DNA of 5,577 nucleotides from Pedosphaera sp. (lineage in GTDB: Bacteria > Verrucomicrobiota > Verrucomicrobiae > Limisphaerales > Pedosphaeraceae). Both the position numbers and the translations under genes were made by a program. This document shows positions 1-4,831 of the stretch, in pieces (position 1 is the first letter of the stretch; each line of letters opens with the position of its first letter). The stretch covers positions 1 to 5,577 of the forward strand of contig JAQGPB010000517.1 in NCBI GenBank assembly GCA_028293265.1. Direction: 5' to 3'. Under the pieces are notes generated by a model that made no database searches, was not told the origin of the DNA, and was given only the letters and a program-made list of their open reading frames with translations.

Positions 1-1347
1 GCTACCGATGGCGAGATTGTGCGCGATGAGCAACGTGACAAATCCCGCCAACGAGGCCACCGCGTTGCCGATGCCGACACGATAAATGCGTTCCAAGAGC
101 AGCCCCAAAACCATCGCGCCCCAGCCAATGAAAATCGCCGAAGAATAAAGATTGGTGACCGGCGGCCGGCCTTCCAGCACCATGCGGAATATGAGGCCCG
201 AAGTATGGACAATCCCGGCCAGAATGATCAGATAAAAAGCCGAGCGACGCAAATACTCCGACAGAACCGGCACGGCGCCAAATGTAATCAAAGAGCCAGC
301 CGTCAGCACAAAGGCGAAGAGGTAGATGATCATCGCGTGCAAAAAGGCCTTGATGTCATTGTAGAAAAATTCGTGGCGGCCCTTGGCAAGTTCGGCGGGA
401 AGCCTTTGCGCAAGCCATTGCGCGTATTCGCTCACGGCCTGGTTGAACGCGGCCGGGTTGCCGTCGTGATAGGCGGTTTCAGCCGAAGCGAGCCAGCCGA
501 GCGGCGGGAAAATTTCCCGTTGCTGGATGGATGTGATCACGCCCGCGCCGATGTTACCCCAATCATCCCGGGCCTTTTGCGGGTCGGCGGGAGGAATGAC
601 CAGCGGATAAGTCTGGCCGGCGCCGGGTTCCTGCTTCAGTTCCTTGAACGCGCTGGCGATTTCCATGATGCGGTCAAAGGCGGGCTTATCGTAGGGCTTG
701 CCCGCCTCCTGGGCGATGACCGCCGTGACGCCCGGTTCGATGGCCGCCTGAACATTCTGCAAGTCCGCCGAGAAGTCATCCGAGCCGGGTGGGTGCAGGG
801 TGAACTTAAGCTTTTGATAAACATTGACCGCATTGGCCAGTTTCGCCACCTGACGTTGCAAGGGCGTGCGGACCTGCTCATCCACCTTGAACAATTTGCC
901 GTATTGCTCAAAAACTTCGGGCAGCACCGGCTTGAGCTGGTTGAAGGTGTAATAGCGCAGGCCCGATTTTTCGACACCTTTATCGCCCAATTTCAACTCG
1001 CTGAGGAGATCGGGATGATGAATCAGAAAAATGGGGCGCTCGTCGGCCTGGTCAGGCTGGCACATCACTTCGAGCAGCCATTCCGTGGATTTCAGTTTTT
1101 TCGGATGGTGCCAGAATTGCCACGAAGGGATTTCTTCGAGCGGCACATCGGCGGTGCTGCGGATTTGCAGCAGCGAATTGTGCCCGACGGAATCAAACGG
1201 CTGGACGCGTCCGTTGAGCAGGACAGGCAGGCGCGCGAATTCGCGGACGTGGAAAATGCCGTCCTTCTTCGGCATCAGCACGGCGACGATTTCCGTGGCG
1301 AACAGCGCGAGAAAAAACCAGGGGAGCCATTTGCAAAGGGTCTTCAT
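1..1347 (-). CDS. ccsA: Cytochrome c biogenesis protein CcsA (System II haem lyase subunit), partial: N-terminal 449 residues
   Basis: CcsA pairs with ResB/CcsB in System II cytochrome c maturation, moving haem to the periplasmic side and ligating it to apocytochrome c. Translating the minus strand from ATG at 1347 gives 449 uninterrupted codons to the window edge. Visible parts: an N-terminal hydrophobic anchor (about residues 7-25); a long, probably periplasmic region (about 26-332) opening with FARLPVLLNGRVQPFDS (37-53), which resembles the conserved 'LPV..GR..P.D' start of CcsA proteins in Bacteroidota/PVC bacteria; then hydrophobic segments at about 333-356, 369-389, 400-419 and 427-446. 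H381 in the third segment, followed by R388 and GRPPVTNLY (393-401), matches the family pattern 'H..GL..R...G.PP.TN.Y', and H381 is a candidate haem ligand. The tryptophan-rich WWD haem-binding loop and remaining helices should lie beyond the left edge. The start overlaps the resB stop by 4 nt (ATGA) and has a Shine-Dalgarno sequence, so coupled translation is likely. Family assignment is strong; the ligand role is inferred. Confidence 0.9.
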   Translation of the reverse strand, partial: MKTLCKWLPWFFLALFATEIVAVLMPKKDGIFHVREFARLPVLLNGRVQPFDSVGHNSLLQIRSTADVPLEEIPSWQFWHHPKKLKSTEWLLEVMCQPDQADERPIFLIHHPDLLSELKLGDKGVEKSGLRYYTFNQLKPVLPEVFEQYGKLFKVDEQVRTPLQRQVAKLANAVNVYQKLKFTLHPPGSDDFSADLQNVQAAIEPGVTAVIAQEAGKPYDKPAFDRIMEIASAFKELKQEPGAGQTYPLVIPPADPQKARDDWGNIGAGVITSIQQREIFPPLGWLASAETAYHDGNPAAFNQAVSEYAQWLAQRLPAELAKGRHEFFYNDIKAFLHAMIIYLFAFVLTAGSLITFGAVPVLSEYLRRSAFYLIILAGIVHTSGLIFRMVLEGRPPVTNLYSSAIFIGWGAMVLGLLLERIYRVGIGNAVASLAGFVTLLIAHNLAIGS

Positions 1348-2909
1348 GCGGTTTTCCTTTTGGTTGCAAAGCCGATCAAATGCGACATGAACTGAACGAT
1401 CAGTCCCAGCGCCACCAGGGCGCAGGAGAGATAGGGAGTCAGCCAGCTTGGGTTGGTCACGACTTCGAGGATGGTTACGTCGGGACGCACCTTGTCGAAC
1501 CCAGCCTGGTAATAGGTGGTGCCCTGGTAACGCAGCGGGTTGTTCATCTTGATGGTCAGTTCGCGATCTTCATTGGCCTGCGGATTGACCAGATGCAGGC
1601 GGCTGGAAAAGTTTTTGGGCGTGTCGGTGCCCTTGTATTTGTCGTGGCTGAATTTCACGAGGCCGATGCTGTAGGGCTTGTAGTAACGCTTGAATTGAAA
1701 AGCCATCTGATACGGTTTGCCGCCAATGGTGAGACTGTCTCCCGAGCGTTCGGGCGCAGTCCACAAGAGCCAGGTGCCGAGCGAGCCTTTGGCGTTGAGC
1801 AGTTCGACAACCGCAGCGGGAAGATTGCGGTGGTCCTGATCGGTGACAGGCGGGTTCGGCGTGACAAAGCTGCCGCTGAGCATGCCTTGCGTAATTTGGG
1901 GATGAACCGAACGCGGCTCAGGCCGGTGAAAAAGCCGGCAGTTGGGCCAATAGTCTTTTACGCGTAAGGTGACCGGCAAACCCTGGTGCTTGAGTTCAGA
2001 TTTGCCGGTGAGTTCCGCTTCGGGAAATGTCATCATGCTCTCGCCACCGACGTCGCCCGCGCGCGATACCGCCAGCAGATTGCCACCCAGCACCGGCGCG
2101 TACATCATGGTCATCGCCCAGTCCTTGCCGCCGGCCGTGAACGTTTGTTCGCCTTCGTCCTCACCTATCGGAAGGGAAACGAGATAAGTGCCGAGAACTT
2201 TCTTGTCCGCGATTACTTCCACGAGCGTGGCCGGATGGGTTCGCGCCGATTCGGAAGTCGGGTTGGCAAGCGGCATCACGGAGTAGTTTGTGTAAAAACC
2301 ATGGTCGGCGGCGGCCGGGATGGCTTGTGAGGGCGGGATTGGTTCGACGTCGCAGTTGGGCCAGTAATCGCGCACGCGCATTGTGACGGGAAGCGAGGCG
2401 TCGCGAATTTCCCCCTTTGCTTCGACTTGGGATTCGGGAATGGAAACCACCAGATCGCTCTTCGGGTCCGAGGTGTCCACCATCACGAGTTCATTGGCAC
2501 GAAAGTCCTCGGAATAATTCAGGCTCGTGCCCTCGAACAGGCGCATCGAACTTTCGCGTGAAAGAAAATCGGTCAGCAACTGTCCCAGCAGCAGCAGAAT
2601 CAATCCGCCATGGATGAGATGGATGCCGAGTTTTTTGGTGGTGAATTGGAAGCGCTTGATATGCGCCGCGAGCAGGTTGAGCAGCAGCATCGTCCCGATC
2701 AGGTAACCACCCGGCAGGCCGATCGGCCAAGAGGTGTCGCCGATGGTGGGTTTCCAAATGAACCAGCTTTTGAAATAGCGGACCTGCGCCTGGTAAAGAC
2801 CTTCATGCACCTGCGCCAGCGTGCCGACAAACACGAGGATGAGCGCGAAGCAAAGCAGCACGACGGTGAGCCGGAGCGAACAGAAAAATTTGAAGATGCG
2901 GTCAACCAT
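1344..2909 (-). CDS. resB: Cytochrome c biogenesis protein ResB (Ccs1/CcsB family), 521 aa
   Basis: ResB is the partner of CcsA in the System II haem lyase. Numbering is from ATG 2909. The N-terminus carries the family's SLRLTVVLL...GTLAQ pattern in helix 1 (about 12-32). Helix 2 is about 66-83 (H83 at its end), helix 3 about 94-113 (H97 and H100), and helix 4 about 491-511 (H510). H100 and H510 are at positions typical of conserved ResB histidines, and H510 is a likely haem ligand by family analogy. Between helices 3 and 4 lies a periplasmic domain of about 375 residues containing two related modules (156-274 and 294-412), each with a DYWPNC motif. The open frame extends to a TTG at 2966, but that would overlap the upstream gene by 65 nt and add a serine-rich, non-family extension before the helix. 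ATG 2909 overlaps the upstream stop by only 8 nt, so it is preferred although no clear Shine-Dalgarno sequence precedes it. The stop overlaps the ccsA start (ATGA). Confidence 0.92.
   Translation of the reverse strand: MVDRIFKFFCSLRLTVVLLCFALILVFVGTLAQVHEGLYQAQVRYFKSWFIWKPTIGDTSWPIGLPGGYLIGTMLLLNLLAAHIKRFQFTTKKLGIHLIHGGLILLLLGQLLTDFLSRESSMRLFEGTSLNYSEDFRANELVMVDTSDPKSDLVVSIPESQVEAKGEIRDASLPVTMRVRDYWPNCDVEPIPPSQAIPAAADHGFYTNYSVMPLANPTSESARTHPATLVEVIADKKVLGTYLVSLPIGEDEGEQTFTAGGKDWAMTMMYAPVLGGNLLAVSRAGDVGGESMMTFPEAELTGKSELKHQGLPVTLRVKDYWPNCRLFHRPEPRSVHPQITQGMLSGSFVTPNPPVTDQDHRNLPAAVVELLNAKGSLGTWLLWTAPERSGDSLTIGGKPYQMAFQFKRYYKPYSIGLVKFSHDKYKGTDTPKNFSSRLHLVNPQANEDRELTIKMNNPLRYQGTTYYQAGFDKVRPDVTILEVVTNPSWLTPYLSCALVALGLIVQFMSHLIGFATKRKTA
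1354..1360 (-). promoter_or_regulatory. Ribosome binding site of ccsA
   Basis: On the minus strand AAAGGAA lies just before the ccsA ATG (1347-1345), with its AGGA core 7 nt from the start codon. It is inside the last codons of resB and is the clearest Shine-Dalgarno sequence in the window. It supports ATG 1347 as the start. Confidence 0.7.
1674..2030 (-). repeat. Second copy of the duplicated ResB periplasmic module
   Basis: This encodes residues 294-412 of ResB (from ATG 2909). It begins TFPEAELTGKSELKHQ, then LPVTLRVKDYWPNC, and ends with a VVELLNAKGSLGTWLL...GGKPYQMAF stretch. It aligns in order, at an offset of 138 residues, with the first module. It is diverged at DNA level, so this is an old intragenic duplication rather than a recombination-prone repeat. 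Confidence 0.75.
2088..2444 (-). repeat. First copy of the duplicated ResB periplasmic module
   Basis: This encodes residues 156-274 of ResB: SIPESQVEAKGEIRDA, then LPVTMRVRDYWPNC, then LVEVIADKKVLGTYLV...GGKDWAMTM. The 14-residue core matches the second copy at 12 of 14 positions, including the cysteine. The flanking 'VLGTYLV/SLGTWLL' and 'GGK' elements are in the same order and spacing. Confidence 0.75.
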
Positions 2910-4020
2910 TGGGATAACGCACGGATTGGATGAACTTGAGGAAGGCGTCCTTCTCACGGCCGGCAACGGCGGAATCGCCCATCAGCTTGTAAAACCAAGT
3001 CTGCCCGTCGCGCGGCCAGATGATGCCGATGAGCCGCGATTCCTTTCCGGTCCTGGGATTTTTGCCGTTCACGTCAACTAACATGGCCTTGCCGCCCGTT
3101 ACGTCAAGCGGCGTGAACGCCTTGTCCAATTCGCCCGCCGAGACCGGCGCGAGGCCGATCTGGCCGCGCCAACGATTGATATTCGGAAGCGGCCCGCCGA
3201 CATTGCCCGGAAAACTGCTGACAGTGACATCCGCTTCGCCGTCCTTGCTGCTGATGACGAACTTCGCGAGCAGCATTTGCGTAGGCGGCACTTCCTTCCA
3301 GCCAGCGGGGATTTCCCAGGCGGGCTTGCCGGCGTCGGAGATCGCAGCATCCGCGGCAGGTGCCGTTGGTTGCTCTGGGATTCGCCCGGTATTTGCACTG
3401 GCAAAATTTTCTCCGTGAGGTGAAACCTCGGGGGTTGCGGCAACGGAATTGAAGGCAATGGATTTCAAGAAATCGAGCAACGCCGGTTTTTGCGCGGCGA
3501 CGACATCGGAGACGCCGGCCAGCTTGAAGAACCACGTGGCCCCGCCATGCGGAACGACCGCGACCATGATTCGGTCCGCAGAATTGTTGGTCGGGTTGCT
3601 GGTGCCGGCGGAGAGGTCAATGAGCGAACCTTTTTCACCGCCGATTTCAACGGGTTCCACAATCTTGGCAAGTTCAGCGTCGCTTAAATCCCGCAGTCCC
3701 ATGCTTCCGCGTACCACGTTGACTAAGTTAAGCTGGCTCGCGCGTTCGCCAGGAAACGTCATGATGGACAGTTCCGCCTTGCGATCCGCAATTGAAAAGT
3801 TGGCCAGGCTCATCCCGGCGGAGGGCTGTTCCTGCCAGCCGGCGGGGATTTTAAAAGTGAGCGGCAAGGACGATACCTTGCTTTCGGGGATTTCCTTGGA
3901 AATGCGATAGACGGTGATCTGCTCGCGGCGGCATCCGGCACAAAGGGTTACGCCAAGCAAAATGAACGAAAGCCAACGCCGGAGCGAAGGATGAAGGGCG
4001 GCAGAAGACAAGCAATTCAC
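2902..4020 (-). CDS. Predicted lipoprotein with two copies of one domain, function unknown, upstream of resB
   Basis: A protein of 372 aa with GTG start and no family I can name. The N-terminus is a signal peptide: arginines near 14-15, a hydrophobic stretch 16-29 (WLSFILLGVTLCAG), and C30 as the likely lipidated cysteine. The lipobox LCAGC has cysteine at -3, which is unusual, but A-G-C fits. The mature protein has two related domains, about 57-190 and 236-369, joined by an Ala/Pro-rich linker (about 191-235). Each copy has IPAGW near its start, then an FPG turn, a GL.(x)2S..EL segment, a GG(E)K..L(I/V)D strand, and a TWF(F/Y)KL motif near its end. IPAGW openings are also seen in PsbP/DcrB-like periplasmic domains, but that link is only a guess. 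Its last codons overlap the resB start by 8 nt, pointing to co-expression with the haem lyase; a periplasmic helper or assembly role is inference. No Shine-Dalgarno sequence is obvious before the GTG, so the exact start is uncertain. Confidence 0.8.
   Translation of the reverse strand: MNCLSSAALHPSLRRWLSFILLGVTLCAGCRREQITVYRISKEIPESKVSSLPLTFKIPAGWQEQPSAGMSLANFSIADRKAELSIMTFPGERASQLNLVNVVRGSMGLRDLSDAELAKIVEPVEIGGEKGSLIDLSAGTSNPTNNSADRIMVAVVPHGGATWFFKLAGVSDVVAAQKPALLDFLKSIAFNSVAATPEVSPHGENFASANTGRIPEQPTAPAADAAISDAGKPAWEIPAGWKEVPPTQMLLAKFVISSKDGEADVTVSSFPGNVGGPLPNINRWRGQIGLAPVSAGELDKAFTPLDVTGGKAMLVDVNGKNPRTGKESRLIGIIWPRDGQTWFYKLMGDSAVAGREKDAFLKFIQSVRYPNG
2914..3315 (-). repeat. C-terminal copy of the lipoprotein domain
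   Basis: This encodes residues 236-369. Landmarks are EIPAGWKEV, SSFPG, RGQIGL, VTGGKAMLVDV, QTWFYKLMGDS and FLKFIQSVRY. Each has a counterpart in the N-terminal copy at an offset of 179-181 residues. Confidence 0.8.
3451..3852 (-). repeat. N-terminal copy of the lipoprotein domain
   Basis: This encodes residues 57-190. Landmarks are KIPAGWQEQ, MTFPG, RGSMGL, IGGEKGSLIDL, ATWFFKLAGVS and LLDFLKSIAF. The near-constant offset to the second copy indicates a tandem domain duplication with few indels. Confidence 0.8.
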
Positions 4021-4058
4021 TTTGAGATTATTACGTTTTGGCGACCAGCATTTAATTT

Positions 4059-4086
4059 AGAATAACTTATACAAGGTTGGACGCAA
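4059..4086 (-). promoter_or_regulatory. Possible promoter of the lipoprotein-resB-ccsA cluster (weak)
   Basis: On the minus strand TTGCGT (4086-4081) is followed after 16 nt by TATTCT (4064-4059). These match the sigma-70 -35 and -10 consensus at 3 and 4 of 6 positions. It lies 39 nt before the GTG start in the AT-rich part of the gap. Other hexamers nearby (for example TATAAG) could serve equally well. A promoter somewhere here is likely, but this exact placement is not certain. Confidence 0.3.
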
Positions 4087-4129
4087 TGCAAAGCCGTTTG
4101 TTCAGTTGGCAAAGTCCAGAAATTGCGTC
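4080..4129. repeat. 8-bp inverted repeat in the gap upstream of the lipoprotein
   Basis: GACGCAAT (4080-4087) and ATTGCGTC (4122-4129) are perfect inverted copies separated by 34 bp. The left arm overlaps the candidate -35 element. It could be a split operator or a chance match; there is no other support. Confidence 0.3.
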
Positions 4130-4163
4130 ATGGCCTTTGACCCTGTAGGCCGTATTAAAAAAA

Positions 4164-4544
4164 TCAGACAGGCAGCAAGAAGGTGGCCCGATGGCCGCGG
4201 CCCTCATCCAAGGTTGCCCAGCGCATCCCGTGTTTCTCCGCCAGGCTTGCCAGATAAAAATCGGTTGTTTTTCCACTGACTGGCGCCACTGCGCTGCTCA
4301 GGACACGCAAATCACAGGGAACATATTTCGGTTGAACTTTCCCATGCCAAACCGCCAGCATCTCGTGTGCTTCATACATCGTCGCGCCGAACACGGGCTG
4401 GGTTGAAATACGCAGGAAACCTAATTCGGTGATCGGACAGATGGCAAGGGACTGCCCCTTTTGCCAGCGCATCACCCGATGATGATGTTCATGCTCGCTC
4501 CATAGCCATGCCAGCAGGGTGGAGACATCCAAAAGATAGATCAT
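4164..4544 (-). CDS. vapC: PIN-domain ribonuclease toxin, VapC family, 126 aa
   Basis: VapC toxins are Mg2+-dependent endoribonucleases that cleave tRNA or rRNA sites and are held inactive by the cognate antitoxin. All four acidic positions of the PIN active site are visible: D6 in MIYLLDVSTLLAW, E40 in CPITELGFLR, D95 in TTDFYLASLA and D113 in WATLDEGRG. The residue two after the first Asp is Ser (DVS) where many VapCs have Asn (DVN). The histidine-rich stretch EHEHHH (18-22 region) after the first strand and the 'CPITELGFLRIS' segment resemble a VapC subfamily known from mycobacteria and others. Length is normal, and no frameshift or lost catalytic residue is seen. Its ATG overlaps the antitoxin stop (ATGA) and has no strong Shine-Dalgarno sequence, so translation is probably coupled to the antitoxin. 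RNA target unknown. Confidence 0.88.
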   Translation of the reverse strand: MIYLLDVSTLLAWLWSEHEHHHRVMRWQKGQSLAICPITELGFLRISTQPVFGATMYEAHEMLAVWHGKVQPKYVPCDLRVLSSAVAPVSGKTTDFYLASLAEKHGMRWATLDEGRGHRATFLLPV

Positions 4545-4768
4545 GGAAATTCATTCATCAACGCGCGCGTTTGCGCCATGGTGATTTTCCGCCCCGTGGA
4601 AGCCACGAGAAATCCCCCCTTGCGCGACAGCTTCACTTTATGCGCCGGTCGCTCGAGACGCTTTAACACAAATTCCCCTTCGCCGGGCGTTTCCAATGCG
4701 AAGGCGTCGCCTGGATGCGCCGACTTGGGAAGCGTCACCCGCCTTCTGGAATCCGCAATGATAATCAT
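4541..4768 (-). CDS. vapB: AbrB/SpoVT-fold antitoxin of the VapBC pair, 75 aa
   Basis: This is a small antitoxin upstream of the PIN toxin. Residues 1-40 fit the AbrB/MazE swapped-hairpin DNA-binding domain: MIIIADSRRRVTLPK, then a PGD turn (19-21), FALE, and a closing FVLKRL strand. The basic C-terminal part (about 44-75, KVKLSRKGGFLVASTGRKIT) is the expected toxin-binding tail. In such systems the antitoxin, alone or with toxin, represses its own promoter. I chose ATG 4768 because the domain normally begins with this strand and because the upstream promoter would start transcription exactly there. An in-frame GTG at 4786 would add six residues (MGYTHK) but lies within the promoter and palindrome. 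No Shine-Dalgarno sequence precedes ATG 4768. 'vapB' is by partnership; the fold assignment is from sequence pattern only. Confidence 0.82.
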   Translation of the reverse strand: MIIIADSRRRVTLPKSAHPGDAFALETPGEGEFVLKRLERPAHKVKLSRKGGFLVASTGRKITMAQTRALMNEFP

Positions 4769-4794
4769 CTTGTGGGTATAACCCACAAGATGAT
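4764..4794. promoter_or_regulatory. Perfect 14-bp palindrome over the vapBC -10 box and start codon: probable autoregulatory operator
   Basis: The arms ATCATCTTGTGGGT (4764-4777) and ACCCACAAGATGAT (4781-4794) are exact inverted copies around a 3-bp centre (ATA). The element covers most of the promoter spacer, the -10 hexamer, and the first codons of the antitoxin. A dimeric AbrB-fold antitoxin binding here would block RNA polymerase. In a longer transcript, such as read-through from rho, the same sequence could fold as an RNA hairpin that hides the start codon. Palindrome is seen directly; operator role is inferred. Confidence 0.75.
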
Positions 4795-4803
4795 GAACGT
4801 CAA
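4775..4803 (-). promoter_or_regulatory. Sigma-70-like promoter of vapBC, predicted to give a leaderless mRNA
   Basis: On the minus strand TTGACG (4803-4798, 5 of 6 matches to TTGACA) is followed after exactly 17 nt by TATACC (4780-4775, 4 of 6 matches to TATAAT). Six nt (CACAAG) then separate the -10 element from ATG 4768, so the predicted +1 is the A of the start codon. This lies just after rho and would let vapBC be transcribed independently of it. Confidence 0.6.
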
Positions 4804-4831
4804 GCCATGCGCGCTCTGCGCAAGCCTTGGC

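Larger units (their letters stand above)
4021..4163. other. AT-rich intergenic gap between vapC and the lipoprotein-resB-ccsA cluster
   Basis: This gap of 143 bp has no convincing gene. The half next to the lipoprotein start is clearly AT-rich (19 G/C in positions 4021-4080), as expected for a promoter region. On the minus strand a run of seven T follows directly after the vapC stop, but I see no strong GC hairpin before it, so a Rho-independent terminator is not supported. A weak 5-bp stem (GGCCT 4132-4136 / AGGCC 4147-4151) lies on the wrong side of the T run. Confidence 0.6.

Noticed and set aside
19..1395. Plus-strand open frame of 458 codons
   Set aside because: It is antisense to ccsA, has no recognisable domain, and its composition is that of a reverse-strand shadow of a GC-rich gene. 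The minus-strand product has clear family features.
1380..1967. Plus-strand open frame of 195 codons
   Set aside because: It lies wholly antisense to resB, which is well supported by family motifs and membrane helices. No independent evidence for a gene here.
4132..4163. Possible Rho-independent terminator after vapC
   Set aside because: The T run follows the stop directly on the minus strand, but the only nearby stem (GGCCT/AGGCC) comes after it, has just 5 bp and a 10-nt loop, so the order is wrong for a terminator of vapBC.
4067..4276. Small minus-strand open frame overlapping the vapC 3' end
   Set aside because: It overlaps the PIN toxin in another frame, has no recognisable features, and runs into the AT-rich intergenic region.
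4164..4544. Inactive VapC because of Ser in place of Asn in the first PIN motif
   Set aside because: The four acidic residues D6, E40, D95 and D113 are all present. The residue two after the first Asp varies among PIN proteins, so loss of activity is not supported.
4808..4822. TGCGC/GCGCA stem after rho as a terminator
   Set aside because: The stem is only 5 bp with a 5-nt loop and is not followed by a T run. It is more likely chance in GC-rich sequence.
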